A DNA stretch of 64,000 nucleotides from Streptomyces sp. TP-A0356 (GCF_001417775.1 NZ_BBZJ01000018.1:124001-188000), one strand, 5' to 3'. Shown: positions 49,429 through 58,500, counted from the stretch's first letter. Notes: a model not told the origin generated them from the letters alone. Translations and numbers: made by a program.

Positions 49429-50631
49429 TCATCCGGCGCCCAGCGGCGGGGCCGGCTTGCCCCCCGCGTCCAGGTAGGCCTGCGGGGGCTTGAGGCGCTG
49501 GCCCGGGTAGCCGCCCTTCTCGTACTTCAGGAGCTTGCTGGCCTTCTCGGGGTCGGTCTCGCCCTCGCCGTAGGACGGGCAGAGGGGGGCGATCGGGCAG
49601 GCGCCGCAGGCAGGCTTGCGGGCGTGGCAGATGCGGCGGCCGTGGAAGATCACGCGGTGCGAGAGCATCGTCCACTCGCTCTTCGGGAAGAGCGCGGCGA
49701 CGGCCGCCTCGATCCTGCCGGGGTCGGTCTCGGTGGTCCACTGCCAGCGGCGGACGAGACGCTGGAAGTGCGTGTCGACGGTGATGCCCGGGCGGCCGAA
49801 GGCGTTGCCCAGCACCACGAAAGCGGTCTTGCGGCCGACGCCGGGCAGTTTGACGAGCTCCTCCAGGTCGTCGGGGACCTCGCCGCCGAACTGCTCCACC
49901 AAAGCCTTGGAGAGGCCGATCACCGACCTGGTCTTGGCCCGGAAGAAGCCGGTCGGGCGCAGGATCTCCTCGATCTCCTCGGGGTTGGCCGCCGCGAGGT
50001 CCTCGGGGGTCGGGTACCTGGCGAAGAGTGCCGGGGTGGTCTGGTTCACCCGCAGGTCGGTGGTCTGCGCGGACAGGACCGTCGCGATGAGCAGCTGGAA
50101 GGGGTTCTCGAAGTCCAGCTCCGGGTGGGCGTACGGGTACACCTCGGCGAGCTCGCGATTGATACGGCGGGCCCGGCGCACGAGCGCGGCGGGCGACTCG
50201 TCCCCGGGCGGCGTCAGGGCGACGGTCTTCGCGGGAGCGCCCTTGACGGGGACCGTGCCCTGCTTGGAGACGGCCTTCGGGGGAGCGGTCTTCTTCGCCG
50301 TGGTCTTCTTCGCCGTGGTCTTCTTCGCCGTGGTCTTCTTCGCGACCGTCTTGTTGGCGGTGGTCTTCGCGGGAGCGGCCTTCTTCGTGGACGCCTTCGC
50401 CGGTGCGGGCTTCTTGGCAGCCGTCTTCGCGGGGGTGGTCTTCTTCGCGGCGCTCTTCTTGGCGGGGGCCTTCTTGGCAGGGCTCTTCTCCGACACCTCC
50501 CCAGGTGCCGTTTTTGCCGCCTTTGCCGTTTTCTTCCCGCCGCCAGGACCCTGTTCGCCCAGAGCGGAATCACGACGTACAACCACCCGCGCAGCCCCCT
50601 TGGCCTGTGCTCTCACCGGCGATTTGGACAC
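49429..50631 (-). CDS. nth: Endonuclease III with lysine/alanine-rich N-terminal tail
   Basis: A 400-residue DNA glycosylase/AP lyase that removes oxidised pyrimidines. The HhH motif LVKLPGVGRKTAFVVLGNAFG with the catalytic Lys, the Asp in GITVDTHFQRLVRRWQ and the 4Fe-4S cluster C-x6-C-x2-C-x5-C (CHARKPACGACPIAPLC) are intact. Residues about 30-140 are an added tail of AKKTT/PAKK repeats, like bacterial histone H1-type tails; it would bind DNA non-specifically. The repeats are coded by a 15-bp unit (three or four exact copies near 50296-50345). GTG 50631. The tail makes the protein about 130 residues longer than E. coli Nth. Confidence 0.95.
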   Translation of the reverse strand: MSKSPVRAQAKGAARVVVRRDSALGEQGPGGGKKTAKAAKTAPGEVSEKSPAKKAPAKKSAAKKTTPAKTAAKKPAPAKASTKKAAPAKTTANKTVAKKTTAKKTTAKKTTAKKTAPPKAVSKQGTVPVKGAPAKTVALTPPGDESPAALVRRARRINRELAEVYPYAHPELDFENPFQLLIATVLSAQTTDLRVNQTTPALFARYPTPEDLAAANPEEIEEILRPTGFFRAKTRSVIGLSKALVEQFGGEVPDDLEELVKLPGVGRKTAFVVLGNAFGRPGITVDTHFQRLVRRWQWTTETDPGRIEAAVAALFPKSEWTMLSHRVIFHGRRICHARKPACGACPIAPLCPSYGEGETDPEKASKLLKYEKGGYPGQRLKPPQAYLDAGGKPAPPLGAG

Positions 50632-50733
50632 CCGGCCAGCCTAAAGCCCGGCACGGACATCCGCCCCGAACCCAGGAGATCGGCCCCCGATTGGACCCCT
50701 GCCGCGTACCCCGGCCCGGCAGTGCGGCATCCT

Positions 50734-50747
50734 TGTGACAGATCACA
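50734..50747. promoter_or_regulatory. Crp-type palindrome upstream of crp
   Basis: TGTGACAGATCACA, a dyad close to the Crp half-sites TGTGA/TCACA but with a 4-bp rather than 6-bp centre, 91 bp before the crp start. Possible autoregulatory site. Confidence 0.5.
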
Positions 50748-50837
50748 CTGTTTGGACCGTCCGGCAAAATGGGGAACACGGTCCCCTGGTATCCGGGGGA
50801 GCAAGATCCCCTGAGCAGGTCGACAAGGAGAGTACTC

Positions 50838-51512
50838 GTGGACGACGTTCTGCGGCGCGCCCCGCTCTTCGCGGCGCTCGATGACGAGCAGGCCGCGGAG
50901 CTCCGCGCCTCCATGAGTGAGGTGACCCTCGCCCGCGGCGACTCGCTGTTCCACGAGGGCGACCCCGGTGACCGCCTGTACGTGGTCATGGAAGGCAAGG
51001 TCAAGCTTCACCGCACGTCCCCCGACGGCCGCGAGAACATGCTGGCGGTGCTCGGCCCCGGTGAGCTGATCGGCGAGCTTTCGCTGTTCGACCCGGGCCC
51101 GCGTACGGCGACGGCGACCGCGCTGACGGAGGTCAAGCTGCTGGGCCTCGGCCACGGCGACCTCCAGCCGTGGCTGAACGCACGGCCCGAGGTGGCCGCG
51201 GCACTGCTGCGTGCCGTCGCGCGGCGACTGCGCAAGACCAACGACCAGATGTCCGACCTGGTCTTCTCGGACGTGCCCGGCCGTGTGGCCCGCGCACTGC
51301 TGGACCTCTCGCGGAGGTTCGGCGTGCAGTCCGAGGAGGGCATCCACGTCGTGCACGACCTCACGCAGGAGGAGCTGGCCCAGCTGGTCGGCGCCTCGCG
51401 CGAGACCGTCAACAAGGCGCTGGCCGACTTCGCCGGGCGTGGGTGGCTCCGTCTGGAGGCGCGCGCGGTGATCCTGCTGGATGTGGAACGGCTGGCCAAG
51501 CGGTCGCGCTGA
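50838..51512 (+). CDS. crp: cAMP receptor protein Crp
   Basis: A 224-residue CRP/FNR regulator. The cNMP pocket FGPGELIGELSLFDPGPRTATATA (GELS...R.A) binds cAMP and the C-terminal winged helix reads LTQEELAQLVGASRETVNKALADFAGRGWL. GTG 50838 follows AAGGAG at 7 nt and gives the length of S. coelicolor Crp (SCO3571). There Crp is needed for germination and affects many antibiotic clusters, as known from the literature. It is divergent from nth; the gap carries a Crp-like palindrome at 50734. Confidence 0.96.
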   Translation: MDDVLRRAPLFAALDDEQAAELRASMSEVTLARGDSLFHEGDPGDRLYVVMEGKVKLHRTSPDGRENMLAVLGPGELIGELSLFDPGPRTATATALTEVKLLGLGHGDLQPWLNARPEVAAALLRAVARRLRKTNDQMSDLVFSDVPGRVARALLDLSRRFGVQSEEGIHVVHDLTQEELAQLVGASRETVNKALADFAGRGWLRLEARAVILLDVERLAKRSR

Positions 51513-51538
51513 CGCTGGGTCCTGGCCGTACGACCAGA

Positions 51539-51574
51539 GGTCCCGTTCTCTGCGGACTCCGCGGAGGCGGGACC
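51539..51574 (+). terminator. Terminator of crp
   Basis: Outer stem GGTCCCG (51539-51545) with CGGGACC (51568-51574), inner GCGGA/TCCGC hairpin. No T tract. It lies 27 bp after the crp stop, and the rest of the gap to 51758 is empty. Confidence 0.65.
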
Positions 51575-51758
51575 CGTTGTCGTTCGTTGCCGCCATGGGG
51601 CGCCGCCGCCCCAGCCGTTCTCGGCCTCGACGGCCTTTGGGGTACATCCGGCGTGAAGGCTCCCCGGCGTCGGTGCCCGCTCCCCCTAGCCATCAAGGCG
51701 CCACGCCCCTAGGCACGTAGGCACTCGGCCGACGGGGCCTCGAATCGGCATGGGCGGC

Positions 51759-52589
51759 TCAGATCAGCCCGTGTTCCCTCAGGTAGTCCAGCTGCGCCCG
51801 TACCGAGAGCTCGGCCGCCGGCCACAGGGAGCGGTCCACGTCCGCGTACACATGGGCCACGACCTCGCCCGGCGTGCGGTGGCCGTTCTCGACCGCCGTC
51901 TCGATCTGGGCGAGACGGTTCGCCCGGTGGGCGAGGTAGTACTCGACGGCGCCCTGGGCGTCCTCCAGGACGGGCCCATGGCCGGGGAGCACGGTGTGGA
52001 CGCCGTCGTCCACCGTGAGCGACCTCAGGCGCCTCAGGGAGTCCAGATAGTCGCCCAGGCGGCCGTCGGGGTGCGCCACGACCGTCGTACCGCGGCCCAG
52101 GACGGTGTCGCCCGTCAGGACGGCCCGGTCGGCGGGGAGATGGAAGCACAGGGAGTCCGCGGTGTGGCCCGGCGTCGGCACGACACGCAGTTCCAGGCCG
52201 CCGACCGTGACGACGTCCCCGTCGCCCAGACCCTCGTCGCCCAGGCGGAGCGCAGGATCCAGGGCGCGCACCTTCGTGCCTGTCAGTTCGGCGAACCGCC
52301 CGGCGCCCTCCGCGTGGTCCGGGTGGCCGTGCGTGAGCAGGGTGAGCGCGATCCGTTTGCCGGTCTCCTCCGCCGCGCCGATCACATGACGCAGATGCCC
52401 GTCGTCGAGCGGGCCGGGATCGATCACCACCGCCAGCTCGGAGTCCGGCTCGGAGACTATCCACGTGTTGGTGCCGTCGAGGGTCATCGCCGACGCGTTG
52501 GGGGCGAGGACGTTGACGGCACGCGCGGTGGCGGGACCCGAGACGACCGCGCCGCGGGGCTGGCCGGGGAGAACTGCGGCGTCCGTCAT
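51759..52589 (-). CDS. Metallo-beta-lactamase-fold hydrolase
   Basis: A 276-residue MBL-fold protein. Zinc motif LTHGHPDHAEGA, H at VVPTPGHTADSL, DTVL (the bridging Asp in TGDTVLG) and a final His in LPGHGPVL all fit the dinuclear glyoxalase II/RNase Z-type site; LACTB2-like. ATG 52589 has GGAAGG upstream. Two genes downstream from the Nudix gene at 52615, and the mycobacterial equivalent (Rv3677c) lies between crp and ridA. Substrate unknown; a thioester or RNA is possible for this branch. Confidence 0.92.
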   Translation of the reverse strand: MTDAAVLPGQPRGAVVSGPATARAVNVLAPNASAMTLDGTNTWIVSEPDSELAVVIDPGPLDDGHLRHVIGAAEETGKRIALTLLTHGHPDHAEGAGRFAELTGTKVRALDPALRLGDEGLGDGDVVTVGGLELRVVPTPGHTADSLCFHLPADRAVLTGDTVLGRGTTVVAHPDGRLGDYLDSLRRLRSLTVDDGVHTVLPGHGPVLEDAQGAVEYYLAHRANRLAQIETAVENGHRTPGEVVAHVYADVDRSLWPAAELSVRAQLDYLREHGLI

Positions 52590-52614
52590 GCGCGGGCACC
52601 TTCCGTCGCGTAGG

Positions 52615-53484
52615 TCATGAGGGCCTTCCACCCGTCGGGATGTGCTTGGTGAACTCGTCGTGGCCGGGCCAGGCCAGCACGACCTCCCCGTCCTCCAGAC
52701 GGGCCCGGGCCAGGACAGGGGTCAGATCACGACCGAGCGCGGCCTTCAGCGCCTGGGCCGCGGTGGCGTAGGGGATCAGCTGGCGCAGGGTCGCGATGGT
52801 GGGCGGCATCATCAGCAGCTCGCCCTTGTCGTACGAGGCGGCCGCGTCCGACGGCCGGATCCACACCGTGCGGTCGGCCTCAGTGGAGGCGTTCCGGGTG
52901 CGCTGCCCTTCCGGGAGCGCGGCCACGAAGAACCAGGTGTCGTAGCGGCGGGGCTCGAACTCGGGGGTGATCCAGCGGGTCCACGCGCCGAGCAGGTCCG
53001 AGCGCAGGACCAGCCCCCGGCGGTCGAGGAACTCGGCGAACGAGAGGTCGCGCGCGACCAGGGACGCGCGGTCCGCCTCCCACTCCGCGCCGGTGGTGTC
53101 GCCGACGACCGTCTCCGGGGTGGATCCGGCGAGCAGCACGCCGGCCTCCTCGTACGTCTCCCGGACAGCGGCACAGACGATGGCCTGGGCGGACGTCTCG
53201 TCCACACCGAGGCGCTCCGCCCACCACGCGCGCGTGGGGCCCGCCCAACCGATCCGCAGGTCGTGGTCGCGTGGGTCGACACCACCGCCGGGGTAGGCGT
53301 ACGCGCCTCCGGCGAAGGCCATGGAGGCGCGTCTGCGCAGCATGTGGACGGCTGGAGCCCCGTCGGTGTCCCGGAGGAGCATGACGGTGGCCGCGCGCTT
53401 CGGAGTGACCGGGGTGAGCGTGCCCTCGGCGAGCGCGCGGATCCGCTCTGGCCACTCCGGGGGAAACCACTGCCCATTCGCCAT
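52615..53484 (-). CDS. Nudix hydrolase
   Basis: A 289-residue protein with the Nudix box around PGGGVDPRD...AIVCAAVRETYEEAGVLL (REx2EE). The N-terminus MANGQWFPPEWPERIRALAEGTLTPVTPKRAATVMLLRD is shared by actinobacterial members. A long insertion separates the first glycines from the REAxEE helix, which is unusual for small Nudix enzymes but typical of this NUDIX group near crp. ATG 53484. Substrate unknown. It precedes the MBL gene by 25 nt and is probably cotranscribed. Confidence 0.88.
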   Translation of the reverse strand: MANGQWFPPEWPERIRALAEGTLTPVTPKRAATVMLLRDTDGAPAVHMLRRRASMAFAGGAYAYPGGGVDPRDHDLRIGWAGPTRAWWAERLGVDETSAQAIVCAAVRETYEEAGVLLAGSTPETVVGDTTGAEWEADRASLVARDLSFAEFLDRRGLVLRSDLLGAWTRWITPEFEPRRYDTWFFVAALPEGQRTRNASTEADRTVWIRPSDAAASYDKGELLMMPPTIATLRQLIPYATAAQALKAALGRDLTPVLARARLEDGEVVLAWPGHDEFTKHIPTGGRPS

Positions 53485-53529
53485 GGGCGGAGGCTATCCC
53501 CTAGTGAGCGGATGTTCGAGTGGCAACGA

Positions 53530-54040
53530 TCGCCCACTTCAGGAACCCGTCGACCTCTCCGGGTGGCCGTCGGCGGCTCCGAGAGACCATCGGCGCCTCC
53601 GGGAGCCGTCGGCACCACGCAAAACCATCGGCGCCATGGAAGACCCTCGGCACCACGCAAGACCATCGGCACCACGCAGAACCATCGGCGCCACGGAAGA
53701 CCACGGCATCCGCAGGAGGCATCGGCACTTCCGGGAATCCATCGCCGCTTCTGGGGAGCCCGACGGCGCCTCCGGGAGGCAACGGCATCCGCAGCAGACC
53801 ATCGGTATCTCCCGAAGGCCGAGGTGCCTCCCGAAGGCCAAGGTGCCTCCGGGAAGCCATCGGTGCCTCCGTGAGGCCATCGCGGCCTGCCCGGGCGGCA
53901 TCGGCGCTCCAGGAGGTCGGCGGCACGCACAGGAGCCCCGGCACCTCCCGGAGGCGACGGCACCCGCGGCAGGCCACCGGCGTCTCCGGGAGCCCCTCGG
54001 CAACTTCGGGGAGCCGTCGGTCCGGCGGCTGTCCCCAGTC
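53530..54040. repeat. Degenerate about 21-bp minisatellite between Nudix and ridA genes
   Basis: About 23 imperfect copies of a unit such as CCATCGGCGCCTCCGGGAG (18-24 bp), with a more exact inner block of CGGCACCACGCAAGACCAT copies near 53610-53690. Because most units are 21 bp (seven codons), open frames run through on several strands, but none has a ribosome site, homology or a stable domain. The region 53485-54053 therefore contains no convincing gene. Confidence 0.85.
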
Positions 54041-54053
54041 CCAGGAGGCGCGG

Positions 54054-54521
54054 TTACGCCTCCGTCAGCTCCACCTGGATCTCGACCTCGACGGGAGCGT
54101 CCAGCGGGAGCACCGCCACACCGACCGCGCTGCGGGCGTGCACACCCTTCTCGCCGAGGACTTCGCCCAGCAGTTCACTGGCGCCGTTGACGACACCCGG
54201 CTGGCCCGTGAAGTCCGAGGCCGAGGCCACGAAACCGACGACCTTCACCACGCGCGCGATGCGGTCCAGGTCGCCGGTCACGGACTTGACCGCGGCGAGC
54301 GCGTTCAGCGCACACGTGCGGGCCAGGTCCCTGGCCTCCTCGGCGGTGACCTCGGCGCCCACCTTGCCGGTCACCGGGAGCTTGCCCTCCACCATCGGCA
54401 GCTGGCCGGCGGTGAACACGTAGGCCCCGGAGCGTACGGCGGGCTGGTAGGCGGCCAGCGGCGGGACGACCTCCGGCAGCGTCAGCCCCAGTTCGGCGAG
54501 TCGGGACTCTACCGCGCTCAT
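54054..54521 (-). CDS. ridA: RidA/YjgF family protein
   Basis: A 155-residue RidA-like protein that hydrolyses reactive enamine/imine intermediates. PLAAYQPAVRSGAYVFTAGQLPMVEGKLPVTGKVGAEVTAEEARDLARTCALNALAAVKSVTGDLDRIARVVKVVGFVASASDFTGQPGVVNGASELLGEVLGEKGVHARSAVGVAVLPLDAPVEVEIQVEL has the conserved FTAGQ, the N-A-L helix and a final ARSAVGVAVLPLDAPVEVE with the ligand-binding Arg and Glu. ATG 54521 overlaps the DUF4177 stop (ATGA). It corresponds to Rv3678c of M. tuberculosis. Confidence 0.93.
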   Translation of the reverse strand: MSAVESRLAELGLTLPEVVPPLAAYQPAVRSGAYVFTAGQLPMVEGKLPVTGKVGAEVTAEEARDLARTCALNALAAVKSVTGDLDRIARVVKVVGFVASASDFTGQPGVVNGASELLGEVLGEKGVHARSAVGVAVLPLDAPVEVEIQVELTEA

Positions 54522-54679
54522 GCCTGCTTCTCCCGCTTCAGATAGGCCACCAGCTGCTCGGGGTTGTTGGGCCCGGGCACGACCTGGACGAGCTCCCAGC
54601 CGTCCTCGCCCCAGGTGTCCAGAATCTGCTTCGTGGCGTGGACGAGCAGCGGCACGGTTGCGTATTCCCACTTGGTCAT
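54518..54679 (-). CDS. DUF4177-family small protein
   Basis: A 53-residue protein, MTKWEYATVPLLVHATKQILDTWGEDGWELVQVVPGPNNPEQLVAYLKREKQA, with the DUF4177 pattern (KWEYATVP.L....K..LD.WG.DGWELV.V). ATG 54679 overlaps the ridA start at the end (ATGA), so the two are translated together. It is easily missed because it is short. No function is known. It is divergent from the ArsA-like gene at 54841; the 161-bp gap holds both promoters. Confidence 0.92.
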   Translation of the reverse strand: MTKWEYATVPLLVHATKQILDTWGEDGWELVQVVPGPNNPEQLVAYLKREKQA

Positions 54680-54840
54680 GGGCCGACTGTAGCCGCTGTG
54701 GCCGCCAGGTCATGTGGCCGACCACGGCCCCCGATGCGGCCGACGTGTGGCCGATACGTGGCCGATGCATGGCCGACTGTGGCCGGAGTTGTCCACAGCC
54801 TCCCGCGTAGGCCGCGCGCGGACTGGTTAGGCTCGAAGAC

Positions 54841-55818
54841 GTGAGCAGGCTCCAGGTCGTCAGTGGCAAGGGCGGAACCGGTAAGACCACGGTCGCCGCA
54901 GCACTCGCGCTCGCCCTCGCGACCGAGGGCAAGCGCACCCTTCTCGTCGAGGTCGAGGGCAGACAGGGAATCGCACAACTCTTCGAGACAGAGGCGTTGC
55001 CGTACGAGGAGCGGAAGATCGCCGTGGCCCCGGGCGGCGGCGAGGTGTACGCGCTGGCGATCGACCCCGAGCTGGCCCTGCTGGACTACCTCCAGATGTT
55101 CTACAAACTGGGCGGCGCGGGAAGGGCCCTGAAGAAGCTCGGTGCCATCGACTTCGCCACCACCATCGCACCCGGTGTCAGGGACGTGCTCCTCACGGGC
55201 AAGGCGTGCGAGGCGGTCCGCAGGAAGGACAGGAGCGGCCGGTTCGCGTACGACTACGTGGTGATGGACGCACCGCCCACCGGACGCATCACGCGCTTCC
55301 TGAACGTGAACGACGAGGTGGCAGGCCTCGCCAAGATCGGCCCCATACACAATCAGGCCCAGGCCGTGATGCGGGTGCTGAAGTCGTCGGAGACGGCCGT
55401 GCACCTGGTGACGCTCCTGGAGGAGATGCCCGTCCAGGAGACCGCGGACGGGATCGCAGAACTGCGCGCGGTGAAGCTGCCCGTGGGCCGGATCATCGTG
55501 AACATGGTGCGGCCCACGGTCCTCGGCCACTGGGACCTGGAGCTCGCGCACACCGTGCCGCGGACGGCCATCGCCAAGTCGCTGTCCGGCGCGGGGCTCG
55601 GCGGCGCTCGCCGCGGCGGCCTCGCGGAGCGACTGGTGGACCCGCTGCTCCAGCAGGCCGACGAGTACGCGGAGCGGTTCGCGCTGGAGCGTGAGCAGCG
55701 TGCCGTGCTCACGGAGCTGGGTCTGCCGCTGCACGAACTGCCGCTGCTCGCCGAGGGAATGGACCTGGCGGGCCTGTACGAACTGGCCACGGAACTGCGT
55801 CAGCAAGGGATCTCATGA
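54841..55818 (+). CDS. ArsA-like ATPase (first of pair)
   Basis: A 325-residue SIMIBI-class ATPase: LQVVSGKGGTGKTTVAAALALALATEGKRTLLVEVEGRQGIAQLFE (deviant Walker A with signature Lys), DYVVMDAPPTGRITRFLNV (switch II), and a conserved C-terminal helical region. It lacks the cysteines of arsenite-pump ArsA, so arsenic export is not implied. It forms a pair with the next gene (ATGA overlap), as Rv3679-Rv3680 do in mycobacteria, where the two form a heteromeric ATPase affecting envelope and redox physiology. GTG 54841. Confidence 0.92.
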   Translation: MSRLQVVSGKGGTGKTTVAAALALALATEGKRTLLVEVEGRQGIAQLFETEALPYEERKIAVAPGGGEVYALAIDPELALLDYLQMFYKLGGAGRALKKLGAIDFATTIAPGVRDVLLTGKACEAVRRKDRSGRFAYDYVVMDAPPTGRITRFLNVNDEVAGLAKIGPIHNQAQAVMRVLKSSETAVHLVTLLEEMPVQETADGIAELRAVKLPVGRIIVNMVRPTVLGHWDLELAHTVPRTAIAKSLSGAGLGGARRGGLAERLVDPLLQQADEYAERFALEREQRAVLTELGLPLHELPLLAEGMDLAGLYELATELRQQGIS

Positions 55819-57203
55819 GCTCGGACCCGGCCCCCACGCACGACGACACGGCCTCCGCACCGGATGCGGCACACCCCCACGACACCGGGTCCACGCGCGC
55901 GTTGAACCCCGGCCCCCTGCTGGAGATCGACCCGCTCCTCGACGACCCGAAGACCCGCATCGTGGTGTGCTGCGGCTCCGGGGGTGTCGGCAAGACGACC
56001 ACGGCGGCGGCCCTGGGGCTGCGCGCCGCCGAGCGTGGCCGCAAGGTGGTCGTGCTCACCATCGACCCGGCCCGTCGGCTCGCCCAGTCGATGGGCATCG
56101 ACGCGCTCGACAACACCCCGCGGCGGGTGAAGGGCATCGAGGAGGCCGCGGGCGGCGAACTGCACGCGATGATGCTCGACATGAAGCGCACCTTCGACGA
56201 GATCGTCGAGGCGCACGCGGATCCCGAGCGGGCGGCCGCCATTCTGGGCAACCCCTTCTACCAGTCGCTCTCGGCCGGCTTCGCGGGCACGCAGGAGTAC
56301 ATGGCGATGGAGAAGCTGGGTCAGCTGCGCGCGCGGAACGAGTGGGACCTCATCATCGTCGACACACCGCCCTCGCGTTCGGCGCTGGACTTCCTGGACG
56401 CGCCCAAGCGTCTCGGATCCTTCCTGGACGGCAAGCTGATCCGGGTCCTGATGGCGCCGGCGAAGGTGGGCGGCCGTGCGGGCATGAAGTTCCTGAACGT
56501 CGGGATGTCGATGATGACGGGCGTCCTGGGGAAGATCCTCGGGGGTCAGCTCCTGAAGGACGTCCAGACGTTCGTGGCCGCCATGGACACCATGTTCGGC
56601 GGGTTCCGTACGCGCGCGGACGCCACGTACAAGCTGCTGCAGGCACCTGGTACGGCGTTCCTGGTGGTGGCGGCACCTGAGCGGGACGCGCTGCGCGAGG
56701 CCGCGTACTTCGTGCAGCGCCTGGCCGCCGAGGACATGCCGCTGGCCGGCCTGGTGCTCAACCGGGTCCATGACAGCGCCGCCGCCCAGCTGTCGGCCGA
56801 GCGGGCGATCGCCGCCGCGGAAAATCTTGAAGAGCCCCGCATTGTGGATCAACGGGACGGGAAGGCTGGACTTCGTAACTCTCCCGACGCATACGGCAGT
56901 TCAGAATCCCCCCTGACTGAGGCTCCTGATCCCGACGCAGGCTCCCCCGCCGCCACGGACCAGCACCGGAGCGTCGAGGAACTCACCGCGGGCCTGTTGC
57001 GGCTGCATGCCGAACGTATGCAGTTGCTCTCCCGCGAACGGCGCACGCGTGACCGTTTCACCGCGCTCCACCCCGAGGTGGCCGTGGCGGAAGTGGCCGC
57101 GCTGCCCGGCGACGTCCACGACCTCGCGGGACTGCGGGACATCGGGGACCGGCTCGCGGCCGGCCGACCGGACCTCCCCGAGGAGCGCGAGGCCCGAGCG
57201 TAA
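55815..57203 (+). CDS. ArsA-like ATPase (second of pair)
   Basis: A 462-residue ATPase: LLDDPKTRIVVCCGSGGVGKTTTAAALGLRAAERGRKVVVLTIDPARRLAQSMGID (Walker A GSGGVGKTT), then WDLIIVDTPPSRSALDFLDAPKRL and a conserved LNRVHDSAA segment. An N-terminal 55-residue extension (SSDPAPTHDDTASAPDAAHPHDTGSTRALNPGPL) precedes the P-loop, and about 90 low-complexity residues interrupt the C-terminal half. ATG 55815 overlaps the upstream stop. It corresponds to Rv3680 and is next to wblA, as in mycobacteria (whiB4). Confidence 0.92.
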   Translation: MSSDPAPTHDDTASAPDAAHPHDTGSTRALNPGPLLEIDPLLDDPKTRIVVCCGSGGVGKTTTAAALGLRAAERGRKVVVLTIDPARRLAQSMGIDALDNTPRRVKGIEEAAGGELHAMMLDMKRTFDEIVEAHADPERAAAILGNPFYQSLSAGFAGTQEYMAMEKLGQLRARNEWDLIIVDTPPSRSALDFLDAPKRLGSFLDGKLIRVLMAPAKVGGRAGMKFLNVGMSMMTGVLGKILGGQLLKDVQTFVAAMDTMFGGFRTRADATYKLLQAPGTAFLVVAAPERDALREAAYFVQRLAAEDMPLAGLVLNRVHDSAAAQLSAERAIAAAENLEEPRIVDQRDGKAGLRNSPDAYGSSESPLTEAPDPDAGSPAATDQHRSVEELTAGLLRLHAERMQLLSRERRTRDRFTALHPEVAVAEVAALPGDVHDLAGLRDIGDRLAAGRPDLPEEREARA

Positions 57204-57751
57204 GGGGTATCGGCCGCCGCGGGATGGCGTCCGCGTCCTCCCCGGCAGTGACGCACACACGTAAGGAGTACCGGTCACCGTGACATGGCAGCCGCGTCCT
57301 CTTCGGCACATGAGGTACGCGGGCGACTTCGGCACATGAGGTACGCGCGCGACGGTCCCGGCGGAACGGGTCGCAGCCGAAGTCTCGCCTGCTGCCACCG
57401 GACACCCGGATCCGTGAGACCGAGTCGGGGCGCAGGTGCGTATCACGGGCCGCCCATGTGTTCAAGGCGCGGCATCGAGCCACGGGTTGCGCGGTGGGCC
57501 CGGCCCGGCAGGCCCAGCGCCGCGGCCCGAGCGCCCATCGTGACAGCACGCCCAAGCCGAAGAGGGCGCACGCCCGTGCCGCACGCGGCACACCTGCCCC
57601 GTAGAGCACGCCACTTGAGGCATCAGCCACCAGGACACGCGCTCCCCCTGTGCCAGGGCGCGCCCAGGGCACATCGACACACCCCGGGGACACACCACGG
57701 GGGCGTCGGCACCCCGCGGCCGCGGACAGCCATGCCCGGCAGTGGCTGCCC
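57204..57751. other. Gap with a long direct duplication, no gene
   Basis: 548 bp between the second ArsA-like gene and wblA. About 50 bp beginning at the TAA stop (57201) is duplicated from about 57261 with some substitutions, and CTTCGGCACATGAGGTACGCG near 57300-57348 is doubled with 27-bp spacing. Short open frames exist but lack support. No RNA gene is seen. Confidence 0.55.
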
Positions 57752-58090
57752 TCAGCCCACCGCCGCGTAGTTCGCGTACGTCTCTTCCTCGTCGAGGGGC
57801 AGCAGGCCCGCTCCGCGCTCGTACTCCGTACGTGCGGTCTCCAGCAGGCGACGCCACGAGGTGACGGTCGGTCGCCTGCGCAGCAGTGCGCGGCGCTCCC
57901 GCTCCGTCATGCCACCCCATACGCCGAATTCGACGCGGTTGTCCAGCGCGTCGGCCAGGCACTCCGTGCGTACCGGGCACCCGGTGCACACTGCCTTGGC
58001 CCTGTTCTGCGCTGCTCCTTGAACGAACAGTTCATCCGGATCGGTAGTGCGGCAGGCCGCCTGCGCACTCCAGTCGGTTACCCAGCCCAT
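57752..58090 (-). CDS. wblA: WhiB-like transcriptional regulator WblA
   Basis: A 112-residue WhiB-family iron-sulfur protein. Cluster cysteines: AACRTT (Cys 13), CTGCPVRTEC (three more), then the GVWGGMTERERR turn and basic C-terminus (RRALLRRRPTVTSWRRLLETA). It senses redox/NO through a 4Fe-4S cluster and acts with sigma factor. In S. coelicolor wblA (SCO3579) is a global repressor of antibiotic production and is needed for sporulation. ATG 58090 (MGWVTDWSAQAACR) is chosen; GTG 58147 would add 19 residues. It is divergent from the PBP gene at 58501, sharing a 410-bp regulatory region. Confidence 0.95.
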   Translation of the reverse strand: MGWVTDWSAQAACRTTDPDELFVQGAAQNRAKAVCTGCPVRTECLADALDNRVEFGVWGGMTERERRALLRRRPTVTSWRRLLETARTEYERGAGLLPLDEEETYANYAAVG

Positions 58091-58147
58091 ACCGGCGCCG
58101 TCCTCTCCCGAATCGAGGCTCCCCCACGGCGGCAGCGGCATATTCAC

Positions 58148-58500
58148 CGCCGCCAGTTGAGGACGTTACGGAAGGTGGGCACAGCGCAACACCCCCTGCG
58201 GGCCCAATCTTGAATGGTCCGAACGGACTATGGGTAAGCGGCAGATCACCCGGGGGAGTGAGCTGGCGACATACGCGACTTTTCCGGGCAGAACTGGTCA
58301 GTTCAGTTGAGTCACAACGGACGCCCGGTGACACACGAGGCGGATTCGGACACGCATCCAACAGAGAAGTTGGGGGAACACCGGAACGATTCGGGGTCGC
58401 CGGACGTACTTGATACATGGCCCTACTGCTGTGACAGTTGGGAGCAGCTTAGGCCAAGGCATATACGCGTGTCCGGCGAATGAGAACGTAGGCTGCCCTC
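58148..58500. promoter_or_regulatory. Divergent promoter region of wblA and PBP gene
   Basis: About 350 bp (410 from the chosen wblA start) without a coding frame. It must hold both promoters and probably the wblA leader. No strong palindrome or known box is clear to me. Confidence 0.5.

Noticed and set aside
53530..54040. CRISPR array
   Set aside because: Repeats are contiguous and degenerate without unique spacers, and no cas gene is anywhere in the window. The Tn7-like element is therefore not a CRISPR-guided type on this evidence.
53520..54545. 341-aa plus frame through the minisatellite and across ridA
   Set aside because: Open only because the repeat unit is a multiple of three; no start signal and it covers ridA on the opposite strand.
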